Assembly: GCF_000169095.1 (NCBI RefSeq)
Contig: NZ_AAVU01000002.1
Coordinates: forward strand, 1 to 64,000
Length of the DNA stretch: 64,000 bases
Source: Lyngbya sp. PCC 8106
Lineage (GTDB): Bacteria; Cyanobacteriota; Cyanobacteriia; Cyanobacteriales; Microcoleaceae
Reading direction: 5' to 3'
Shown here: positions 28,569-36,180 of the stretch, one piece after another
How positions within the stretch are numbered: the first letter of the stretch is position 1
How the letters are laid out: every line of letters begins with the position of its first letter
The notes under the pieces: model-generated
The model's input: only the letters and a program-made list of their open reading frames with translations
What the model was told of the DNA's origin: nothing
The model's database searches: none
Made by a program: the position numbers and the translations under genes

Positions 28569-29421
28569 TTGTCCCATCAAAATAAATCCCGCCCATTCAA
28601 GAGGTTTAGGATGTTTTTTTATGGTTTCAATCATCGCTTGACGCAAAGCAAAGGAACAATTGACAGTCGAGTTCAAGGCTCAGGTGCAAACAATGAACGC
28701 ATCGCCGGACAGGGAAATGCAGGGAGTATTACCTTCAATATTACGGAGTCAATGACCTTGAATGAAGCCTATATTAATGCTAATATTGGTAATAATGTTT
28801 TAGGAAATAGTGGCTTCATAGAAATTCAATCGGGTTCCTTGTTAATGAGGGGAGGTTCTCAACTCAATTCTAATACTTCAGGAGGCAGTTTTGAGCAACC
28901 CTCACAAGCGGGAGAAGTCCGATTAAATATTCGCGCTCACCTGAATTTAGAAGGACTAGGAACTACTGTATATCCCGCCCAGCAAACTAAAATTACTACC
29001 GAAGTTGATAATGGCGGAATTGGAGAAGATGGACAAGTCAAAAGTTATCGATCCCGCCGCATTAATTGCTGAATATCCCTGCAAACAAGGCTCAGAAAGT
29101 GAGTTTATTATTACCGGACGAGGAGGAATACCAACGACACCTGATAATCGGTTTACAGGTGAAAATGTGCGGGTAGAATTAGTTAATCCGAGTTTTGAAA
29201 AAGATTTAATAGAAGATTCCGGAGCAGTTCAGCAACCGATTGAAGAAAAGGTTTCTAGTGCTAATATTATTCCCGCTAGAGGATGGATTCGCACGGCTAA
29301 CGGTGAGATTATTTTAGTCAGTTATGACCCCACTCGTCGCGGAATTCGACGTCAACCGCGCAACTCCGGTATTTGTTCACCTTCTTCTGAAGAGTCAGAA
29401 ATGAACTCAAAAATCGAATAA
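28569..29421 (+). pseudogene. Truncated, frameshifted haemagglutinin-like (two-partner secretion) adhesin
   Basis: Two overlapping frames together resemble the C-terminal end of a cyanobacterial filamentous-haemagglutinin-like protein. The first (to 29072) has beta-helix sequence such as AGSITFNITESMTLNEAYI and LRGGSQLNSNTSG-like turns. The second (from about 29040) continues with VIDPAALIAEYPC, SEFIITGRGGIPTTPDN and RGWIRTANGEIILVSYDP, the family's conserved tail. The frame changes near 29037-29045. The N-terminal secretion domain and most of the helix are missing, so this is a remnant. The first ~90 bases may not belong to it. Confidence 0.7.
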
Positions 29422-29647
29422 AAAAATCGAACTTTCTAATTAATCTTGTCGTCAAAGAGAGAATTAGGGGTAGGATACTGAGGGGGAAAATCACTCTAGC
29501 ATTTCTCTGGAGATTCTAGCTATGATTAACCTAACCTCTCTTTTGTTCATTTTAGCGAACCCATTACAGCAGAATAAAAGTGCAATCGCTTTATTGTTGC
29601 GTAGGATGGTCTAAACAGAGATTAAACCAACCCGGAGATTTACCTGA

Positions 29648-30412
29648 ATGCCTTTCACAAAATCTATTGATACTTCCCCTACTCAAACTTTGAATTTAAC
29701 TCAAAATCCTTTAACTTCTGAACAATTTCAACAGTTTCAATCTCATTTATTAGAGTCAACTTTTACTCCTTCAAGTTATTCTTCTAATCAATTTTTTGTG
29801 GGAAGTTCTATCAATCTTTTTTTTGATCCGCGTCATCCCCGACAGTTTAAACGTCCGGATTGGTTTGGTGTTGTTGGAGTCGATAAACTTTATCAAGGTA
29901 AAAATATTCGCCGATCCTATGTAAGTTGGCAAGAATCTTTTAATCCTTTTATTGTGATTGAATTTCTGGCTGATGAAACCGCCACAGAAGATTTAGGTCA
30001 AACTCCGGTTGGTATAGATACTATTCCGACAAAATGGGATGTTTATGAACAGTTTCTTCGGATTCCCTATTATATTTTGTTTGATCCTGAAAACAATAAA
30101 TTAGAAGCATTTCATTTGGTGGGAAGTCGCTACGAACAACTCGAACCCACTGATCAACAACGAATTTGGATACCGGGTTTAGAGTTAGGATTAGGGTTAT
30201 GGGAAGGTGTTTATCAGGGGATTGAACGGCAATGGTTACGCTGGTCTGATGTTCGAGGAAGTTGGATAGAAGTTCCGAAGAATAAACAGCCAATTTCTCA
30301 ACCGAAGTCCGAACAAATTCAAAAACGAAAACTAATTGATCAACAGCAAAAAATTGGACAAAAGTTAAGAGAAAATTTAAAAAATATTGGACAAAAAATC
30401 GATTCAATCTAG
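29648..30412 (+). CDS. Uma2-family (PD-(D/E)XK-like) protein
   Basis: This 254-residue protein is of the Uma2/DUF820 group, which is greatly expanded in cyanobacteria and has a restriction-endonuclease fold. The motif is visible as Asp in FKRPDWFGVV, Glu in NPFIVIEFLADETATEDLG, and KWDVYEQFLRIPYYILFDPENNKLEAF. The C-terminal ~60 residues form a Lys/Gln-rich helix or coiled coil (KSEQIQKRKLIDQQQKIGQ). The function of Uma2 proteins is not established. It lies 122 bases upstream of an m5C methyltransferase on the same strand, which may or may not be meaningful. Confidence 0.8.
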   Translation: MPFTKSIDTSPTQTLNLTQNPLTSEQFQQFQSHLLESTFTPSSYSSNQFFVGSSINLFFDPRHPRQFKRPDWFGVVGVDKLYQGKNIRRSYVSWQESFNPFIVIEFLADETATEDLGQTPVGIDTIPTKWDVYEQFLRIPYYILFDPENNKLEAFHLVGSRYEQLEPTDQQRIWIPGLELGLGLWEGVYQGIERQWLRWSDVRGSWIEVPKNKQPISQPKSEQIQKRKLIDQQQKIGQKLRENLKNIGQKIDSI

Positions 30413-30534
30413 TCATTTATTGCGTGAGTTAGATGAGCCTAACGTATCTTTGTTTTATTGTTGATTAGAAAAGATCAGTGATACTATCTCTAACTCATGC
30501 TAAAATTTTGATCGAATGAATTTTTGATCAAAAC

Positions 30535-31884
30535 GTGCTGAAGTTTATTGACTTATTTGCTGGAATAGGGGGGTTAAGATTAGGATTTGAACGGGGAATA
30601 GCATCTCTGGGGTTGAGAGGTGAATGCTTGCTTGCTAGTGAAATTGATGCGGAAGCCAGTCAAGTCTATTCTCAAAATTTTCTACACGTTCCTGAAGGAG
30701 ATATTCGTCAGATCAAGTCTTTACCGAAACATGATGTTTTACTGGCTGGTTTTCCTTGTCAGTCCTTTTCTTATGCCGGAAAAAAACAAGGTTTTGGGGA
30801 GATTCGCGGAACGCTATTTTTTGAAATCATGCGGCTAATTGACACCAATCAGCCTAAAGTTTTAATCCTAGAAAATGTCCGGGGTTTAACTACCCATGAT
30901 CACGGCAAAACCTTCGCAACAATTAAACATGAGATACAATTAAGAGGCTACAGTTTTTATCAATTTATTCTCAATAGTGTTAATTTTGGTTTACCTCAAA
31001 ATCGAGTCAGAGTTTACATGATTGGAGTCTTAAACGCCTCTCCTCAATTTAACCTAATTTCTGACTTAGGGCCGAAAGATTCCCACAGTTATAATGCAGT
31101 TCAGCTTAACCTTTTTAGCTTACAACATTTTCCGCCAAAAGTCAAAGATATTCTTGAAGAAAATCCCGATTCATCCTTTGATTGTTCACCCGAATTTTCA
31201 CAAGCTTTAAACAAAGTTGTTCAGGGAGATCTTAACAAGTTACATGGCGTGCGGTTAATAGACTATCGGGGTGGAAATTCTATTCATTCTTGGGAGTTGG
31301 GGTTGCGAGGAAAATGCAGCGAAGACGAAATCAAATTAATGAATTTATTGATTACCGAAAGACGCAAGAAAAAATTTGGTAAACATCAAGATGGGAAACA
31401 ACTCACCCGCGAACAAATTGCCAGTTTTTTTGAACATCCAAAATTAACTCATCTTTTAGAATCTCTCGTCAGTAAACGTTATTTAAAAGTAATTAACGGA
31501 CAGTATAAACCCGTTTCAGGTAACTTTTCTTTTGAAGTCTATAAATTTCTTGATCCGGAGAAAGTATCTGTTACATTAGTTGCCAGTGATGCTAACCGAA
31601 TAGGTGTTTATCATCAGAATAGAGTTCGGAGAATTACCCCCAGAGAAGCCGCCCGTTTACAGGGATTTCCAGATGACTTTCAACTCCATCCTAACCTAAC
31701 CAAAGCCTTTTATCAACTGGGAAACTCAGTGAGTATTAATGTAATTACTGCGATTACTCAAGATGTGATTGCCCAGGTTTTTAAGAATAATTGTCCTGAA
31801 CTTCCTCAACTTAACCTGAATCAACAACAAGAAAATGTTTATTCTATTGCCGAGTTGAACCCTATATGCCATGATAGAGAATAA
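30535..31884 (+). CDS. DNA (cytosine-5-)-methyltransferase
   Basis: This 449-residue m5C methyltransferase shows its motifs in order: I FIDLFAGIGGLRLGF, IV GFPCQSFSYAGKK (catalytic Cys), VI LENVRGL, VIII QNRVRVYMIG, a ~200-residue variable target-recognition region, then IX RITPREAARLQGFP and X YQLGNSVSINVI. All catalytic residues are present. It starts at the GTG at 30535. Its 3' end overlaps or abuts a 2OG-Fe(II) oxygenase gene. No classical restriction endonuclease is adjacent apart from the Uma2 protein upstream, so it may be a solitary methyltransferase. The target sequence is unknown. Confidence 0.93.
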   Translation: MLKFIDLFAGIGGLRLGFERGIASLGLRGECLLASEIDAEASQVYSQNFLHVPEGDIRQIKSLPKHDVLLAGFPCQSFSYAGKKQGFGEIRGTLFFEIMRLIDTNQPKVLILENVRGLTTHDHGKTFATIKHEIQLRGYSFYQFILNSVNFGLPQNRVRVYMIGVLNASPQFNLISDLGPKDSHSYNAVQLNLFSLQHFPPKVKDILEENPDSSFDCSPEFSQALNKVVQGDLNKLHGVRLIDYRGGNSIHSWELGLRGKCSEDEIKLMNLLITERRKKKFGKHQDGKQLTREQIASFFEHPKLTHLLESLVSKRYLKVINGQYKPVSGNFSFEVYKFLDPEKVSVTLVASDANRIGVYHQNRVRRITPREAARLQGFPDDFQLHPNLTKAFYQLGNSVSINVITAITQDVIAQVFKNNCPELPQLNLNQQQENVYSIAELNPICHDRE

Positions 31885-32776
31885 GTCAGAACTTGGTGGA
31901 AAGATGGCTCAAAATCTCGTTTCTGTTGATCGACTCAGACAGCTAACTAATCTATCGATAGAAACTCTAGAATCTCTGCTCAAAAGTCCCGATGTTTCTT
32001 CCCAACAAAAAGCAGAGATAGCCTTTAAAATCTTAGAACTGGTGGGTGTGTCTCCAGAAACTTTGATCTCTCCTGCTGTTTCTCCGAAAACAAACGGATT
32101 TTCACCCCAACCGACACCCCAAGCCGATCCTATTCCCGCCCCTGACTATCAATCAGTTATCCAGAAAGAATCGCTATTTTTAGCGGGTGATCATGTTTTT
32201 ATTGAAAACTTTTTATCTCCGGAAGAAAACCAAGAAATCTTAAAAATTGCCCTCAGTAAAAGCGATCAATTTATCGGTTCTACCACCACAACTCAAGCTG
32301 TAAACTATCGTCAGTCTTCGATTTTGTATGCGACTCTATTTCCCGAATTTTATAACTTGATGAGAAACAAAATCTTAAACGCTTTACCCGACATTTTACC
32401 CCAACTCAATCATCAACCTTTTAACGTTTCTCAAGTCGAAATGCAACTCACCGCCCACAATGACGGTTGCTTTTATAAAATTCATAACGACTCGGGAAGC
32501 GAAAAAACCTACACTCGCACCCTCACCTATGTCTATTATTTCCATCAAGAACCCAAACAATTTTCTGGGGGAGAATTAAGACTCTATGAAACCGAACTCA
32601 AAAACGGTTCAGCCATTAGTCAAGGTCAATATAAAACCATAGAACCCCGCAATAATAGTATTGTCTTATTTGATAGTCGCTGCAAACATGAAGTTATGCC
32701 CGTTCGTTGTCCGTCTCAGCGCTTTGAAGATGGACGTTTTACCCTCAACGGTTGGTTACGACGCCCCGACAATTAA
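31871..32776 (+). CDS. 2OG-Fe(II) oxygenase coupled to the m5C methyltransferase
   Basis: This protein has about 301 residues from the ATG at 31871, which overlaps the methyltransferase by 14 bases; the ATG at 31904 is an alternative. A short helical N-terminal segment (LTNLSIETLESLLKSPDVSS) and a Pro-rich linker precede a prolyl-hydroxylase-like double-stranded beta-helix. Iron ligands appear as HxD in YKIHNDSG and the distal His in SRCKHEVMPV, with the 2OG-binding Arg in GRFTLNGWLRR. The enzyme hydroxylates an unknown protein or small molecule using O2 and 2-oxoglutarate. It is not TET-like by sequence. The overlap implies co-expression with the methyltransferase. Confidence 0.85.
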   Translation: MIENKSELGGKMAQNLVSVDRLRQLTNLSIETLESLLKSPDVSSQQKAEIAFKILELVGVSPETLISPAVSPKTNGFSPQPTPQADPIPAPDYQSVIQKESLFLAGDHVFIENFLSPEENQEILKIALSKSDQFIGSTTTTQAVNYRQSSILYATLFPEFYNLMRNKILNALPDILPQLNHQPFNVSQVEMQLTAHNDGCFYKIHNDSGSEKTYTRTLTYVYYFHQEPKQFSGGELRLYETELKNGSAISQGQYKTIEPRNNSIVLFDSRCKHEVMPVRCPSQRFEDGRFTLNGWLRRPDN

Positions 32777-32863
32777 TCACGTCTTCAAAGCTCAAAAGTA
32801 AAATATGAGTTAATATTAGGACACTTTAGCAATCAGAACTCATTACTTCAAAAAAACCTTGAA

Positions 32864-32901
32864 ATATCCCTCCTCTCCAGTGAAAATTTGAGGGGGGATA
32901 T
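32864..32901. terminator. Bidirectional terminator-like hairpin between convergent genes
   Basis: The 12-base arms ATATCCCTCCTC (32864-32875) and GAGGGGGGATAT (32890-32901) pair with one mismatch across a 14-base loop. A T-run follows on the minus strand. It lies between the oxygenase (+) and the RTX protein gene (-). Confidence 0.65.
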
Positions 32902-32934
32902 ATCTGGCGCTAGGACTTCTGAGGCTCGAAGAAT

Positions 32935-34071
32935 TTAAATACCTACAAAGTCATTTGCTGTTAAACTTGTCGCATCCACACTAACTAAGGTTGCCAACAC
33001 CTCTGAAGTTGAAGTCAAGATAATATTACTACCCGAGAAAGACAGGTCGCCAAATCCGATGCCACCGGACAAACCGATGCTGTCAGGAGTATCGAAGTCG
33101 GTAATGGTATCAGTTCCATTGCCGGGGGCGAGGACAAATACATCTGGTCCCGAACCACCCGTTAAGATGTCGTTGCCAAGACCGCCATCGAGGAGATCTG
33201 GGCCGTTATCGCTACCGTCACCGCCCAAAGTGTCATCGCCGTCACCTCCGTAGAGTTCATCGGCGCCGTTACCGCCGGACATCCAATCGTTACCCCCAGT
33301 ACCGATGAGGGTATCTTTCCCATTTCCGCCATTGAACATACCTCCGACTTCGACTGCCACAGAACCAATATCTGTGTCAGTACCATCGGAAACGGTATAC
33401 TCAAAACTGGCAGTACCGCTGAATCCGGAGGTCGGAGTGAACACCACATCCCCATTAGCATCCAAGGCAACAGTACCGTTGAGGGGATTACTGACTTCGG
33501 TCAGGGTGAGAGGGTCGCCATCTTCGTCGGTGTCGTTGGCGAGTAGGTCGGCAGCAAGGATTGTCTGGGAACTGTTTTGAGCGGCAGTTGCACTATCATC
33601 AACGGCAACTGGTGCAATGTTCAGTGGTGCGAACTCAAATGCAAAGTCATCATAACCAATCCCACCCACATCTGTGATGGTATTAACATTAATGCGGGTA
33701 ACGTTTGTGAATGATGATAAATCCACAAGCTCTGGGGTAAAAATGTTACCATCCGTGATCAGATCGACAGTTGTAGTCAATCCATCGGCGGTATAAACAT
33801 CGATGAGTGCGGCTGTACCATTGGTGTTATCGCCAATCGTGAAAAACGAAAAATTATTGACGGGTGACTCGAAAGCAACGTCAAGGGTTAGGTTTCCATT
33901 CAACCCGCCATTTTCGAATGTACCGATTATGTTGGGTGCAGAGGTTCCGAATAATGCTGCAATTGGAATTGCTACAACAGACCCCGGATCGGTTGAAAAT
34001 GTGACTCCAGAATATTGATCGCTGACGACTGTATTTCCGGCTAACTCATCGAAATTTATGATTGTTGTCAT
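32935..34071 (-). CDS. RTX protein with cadherin-like domain
   Basis: This 378-residue predicted exoprotein has three parts. Residues ~1-150 form a beta-sandwich of the kind found in PEP-CTERM/RTX proteins (INFDELAGN, GIGYDDFAFEF). Residues ~155-240 form a tandem-95/cadherin-like domain (VAVDDSATAAQNSS, LLANDTDEDGDPLTL, FEYTVSDGTDT). Residues ~245-378 are RTX Ca-binding repeats (GGNGADELYGGDGDDTLGG) ending in the usual DGLSF/LTANDF-type tail. There is no Sec signal, so type I secretion is expected. The upstream DNA is IS debris, so its promoter lies within ~100 bases. Confidence 0.85.
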   Translation of the reverse strand: MTTIINFDELAGNTVVSDQYSGVTFSTDPGSVVAIPIAALFGTSAPNIIGTFENGGLNGNLTLDVAFESPVNNFSFFTIGDNTNGTAALIDVYTADGLTTTVDLITDGNIFTPELVDLSSFTNVTRINVNTITDVGGIGYDDFAFEFAPLNIAPVAVDDSATAAQNSSQTILAADLLANDTDEDGDPLTLTEVSNPLNGTVALDANGDVVFTPTSGFSGTASFEYTVSDGTDTDIGSVAVEVGGMFNGGNGKDTLIGTGGNDWMSGGNGADELYGGDGDDTLGGDGSDNGPDLLDGGLGNDILTGGSGPDVFVLAPGNGTDTITDFDTPDSIGLSGGIGFGDLSFSGSNIILTSTSEVLATLVSVDATSLTANDFVGI

Positions 34072-34182
34072 TTATGGGGTTGCTTACCTGCTGTTTAAAA
34101 CATACAAGTTAAACTTTCTTTGAACAACTCAAAAAATACCACTACCTTCATCAAAGCTTTACATTGGTGGAAATCAAGTGGT

Positions 34183-34359
34183 GAAAATTTGAGGATGTCG
34201 TTAGCTGCGATTGCTCGGGTAACTGGAGTTTCTTGACACTGTTTTGCCAAGGCGCGGGCGCATCAATTTAAGTTAACCGTCAGTCACGGACGGAGCTTGT
34301 GTCCCGCTTTTCTTGGTCAAAAGCAAAAAAAACAATGGATTTTGCTTGCAATTGACGCA
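34183..34359 (+). pseudogene. IS1-family transposase remnant
   Basis: One frame reads LRMSLAAIARVTGVS, then an in-frame TGA at 34234-34236, and later AFLGQKQKKQWILLAIDA. These match the N-terminal HTH and the start of the catalytic part (FVGKKxxKxWxWLAxD) of IS1-type transposases as I know them, with the intervening region shortened. The frame stops being transposase-like exactly where the TnpB element begins (34360). It is dead DNA, useful as a marker of nested insertions. Family identification is by eye. Confidence 0.5.
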
Positions 34360-34616
34360 TTGACATACTCCCCATTTCTAAAGAAAGGGGATTCTTAGCT
34401 ATTGCTAATTCTTGGTTCATCAACACCACTTATTAAGTCGGATATCTCCTCGTCAACAGAGGCGGAAGTCACGCCCTCGCTTTCCGCTCAACTTCGGTAA
34501 CTTTCTATCTCTAGAGAGCTAGCTAGAATGAGGAGGCGATCGCATTTTACCCCGTGCGGAAACGCCAAATTAAACCGGAAGACAACTCAGACTCTATCTA
34601 AAATGCAAAAAGAGGA

Positions 34617-34720
34617 CTCCCGTTATATTTCTCCCGAAAAAGACTCATAGAAATTAACGGGAGATGACTCGCGCGTGCTTTAGGCGAGGAAACCTCGCCA
34701 AGTTCGCTCGTCTTTTTGCC
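34617..34720 (+). other. Structured non-coding stretch inside the TnpB element
   Basis: A 9-base stem CTCCCGTTA (34617-34625) pairs with TAACGGGAG (34655-34663). Just downstream a perfect 7-base stem GGCGAGG/CCTCGCC with an AAA loop (34683-34699) is followed by a T-run (34711-34716), which looks like a rho-independent terminator. It precedes tnpB and may end a small upstream transcript or insulate the element. No protein is coded. Confidence 0.45.
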
Positions 34721-34815
34721 AACAAATAAACCGACCTACGGGAGACAGCTTACACAAGTTTACATATTGTGTAGATTAAACTAAAGTAAGAGAAGTATTA
34801 ACAGTGGTCGAACTA

Positions 34816-35970
34816 ATGCTTACCTTGACTTACGAGTACAAGCTAATCCCAGACAGACAGCAAATTGAGGTAATAGAGCATACCTTGAGTGAAGGCCCTT
34901 CGGTCTGGAATTATGCTTTACGTGAGCGTAAAGATTGGTTGGCTTCTCGAAAATCCCCTGTTAACGCTTGTTCATTAAAACAGGAGTATATTATTTCTCC
35001 TGATGCTCCTTATCCCAATTATCACAATCAAGCTAAATCATTAACAAAAGCTAAGAAGATTAACGAAGTTCTCAAATCAGTTAATGCTCAAGTTCTACAG
35101 CAAGTTTTAAGAACTTTAGATAGGGCTTTTGCTGATATGCAGTCTAAAAAGTTAGGCTTTCCTCGCTTTAAAAACAAGTACAGGATGCGGTCTTATGCGT
35201 ATCCTCAAATGCTTAAAAACTGTGTCAAAGGCAATCAAATTAAGTTACCACAACTAGGGTGGGTGAAGTTCAGGAAGTCCAGAGAAATACCTGATGGGTT
35301 TGAATTAAAACAAGCTCGCATTGTTAGGAGAGCATCAGGCTACTTTGTGATGCTTTCTCTGCAATTAGATATCAGTATTCCTGACGTTCCGTTTCACGGA
35401 CATCCATTAGGAATTGACTTAGGCTTAGACAAATTTCTGGCTACAAGCGATGGTGAACTTGTGGATAGACCAAGATTCTTAAACCAGCTACAACGCAAGC
35501 GGAAGTTGCTGCAACGTAGGTTAAGGAATAAGAAGAAAGGCTCTAACAATCGACAGAAGTTAAATCAAAAAATAGCTAGATTACATCAACGAATTTCTGA
35601 CACTCGTAAAGACTGGCATTTTAAGTTAGCTCATCACCTTTGTGACCAAGCTCAATCGATATTTATTGAGGATATTAATTTTATCTCTTGGGCAAAAGGG
35701 ATGTTTGGGAAACATACTTTAGATGCTTCTTTTGGACAATTTGTAACCCTTCTCAACTGGGTAGCTTGGAAACGAGATGTTTTTGTTGCCAAAGTTGACA
35801 AAAATTATACATCTCAAATTTGTCCTAATTGTGGTTTTTATGCAGGTAAAAAACTGTTATCTGAAAGAGAACATAATTGTCCTGAATGTGGATATAAAAC
35901 TCACAGAGATGTAGCAGCAGCCCAAATAATCAGAAATCGTGGTGTAGAAGAATATGCGCTCTTAGCATAG
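34816..35970 (+). CDS. tnpB: TnpB (RNA-guided transposon-associated endonuclease)
   Basis: About 384 residues begin at the ATG at 34816; a GTG at 34804 would add four. The N-terminal region has YEYKLIPDRQQIE. RuvC motifs are intact: Asp in LGIDLGLDKFLATSDGE, Glu in SIFIEDINF and Asp in THRDVAAAQIIRNRG. A Cys4 zinc ribbon lies between (CPNCGFYAG ... CPECGYKTH). TnpB proteins use a transposon-end RNA to cut DNA next to a short motif and help the element persist after excision. The complete catalytic triad suggests it may be active. It is the only protein gene of the element. Confidence 0.92.
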   Translation: MLTLTYEYKLIPDRQQIEVIEHTLSEGPSVWNYALRERKDWLASRKSPVNACSLKQEYIISPDAPYPNYHNQAKSLTKAKKINEVLKSVNAQVLQQVLRTLDRAFADMQSKKLGFPRFKNKYRMRSYAYPQMLKNCVKGNQIKLPQLGWVKFRKSREIPDGFELKQARIVRRASGYFVMLSLQLDISIPDVPFHGHPLGIDLGLDKFLATSDGELVDRPRFLNQLQRKRKLLQRRLRNKKKGSNNRQKLNQKIARLHQRISDTRKDWHFKLAHHLCDQAQSIFIEDINFISWAKGMFGKHTLDASFGQFVTLLNWVAWKRDVFVAKVDKNYTSQICPNCGFYAGKKLLSEREHNCPECGYKTHRDVAAAQIIRNRGVEEYALLA

Positions 35971-36111
35971 CGTATCTGAAAATGCCTGTGGAGATGGTCT
36001 GACGGGGGTCGTAAGGCTTAGTCAAGAATCTGTGAAACAGGAAATCTTAAATGTAAATTTAAGAATCCCCCGTTATAGCGACATAGGAGCTTAACGGTGG
36101 GAGTATGTCAA
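35890..36111 (+). ncRNA. Probable omega/right-end guide RNA of TnpB
   Basis: For TnpB elements the guide RNA starts within the 3' part of tnpB and runs to the right end. Here 141 non-coding bases after the stop contain a stem CTTAAAT/ATTTAAG near 36044-36064 and the terminal stem at 36067-36101. The guide would be taken from DNA immediately after 36111. The 5' boundary is a guess, and the assignment is by analogy. Confidence 0.4.
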
Positions 36112-36180
36112 CTTTTGAATCAACCTTCTGTGGCAATCTAAGCTAAAATGCCTTGTGACCTGCATTAAAATTAGAGACTA

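Larger units (their letters stand above)
34360..36111 (+). mobile_element. IS200/IS605-type TnpB element
   Basis: The element is bounded by TTGACATACTCCC (34360-34372) and its exact inverse GGGAGTATGTCAA (36099-36111). Subterminal hairpins lie at both ends: TCCCCaTTTCT/AGAAAGGGGA at 34369-34391 and CCCCCGTTA/TAACGGTGGG at 36067-36101. It carries tnpB but no intact tnpA, so mobilisation would need TnpA in trans. Between the left end and tnpB are ~420 non-coding bases with strong stems. It inserted at the edge of an IS1-family remnant. Confidence 0.8.

Noticed and set aside
29522..29614. A 30-codon frame encoding a short hydrophobic peptide
   Set aside because: Size resembles photosystem small subunits, but the sequence fits none I know, and the context is degraded DNA.
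31871..32776. Oxygenase as a TET/JBP-type 5-methylcytosine oxidase
   Set aside because: The beta-helix motifs and length fit prolyl-hydroxylase-like enzymes; only gene linkage suggests DNA, so it is kept as a hypothesis.
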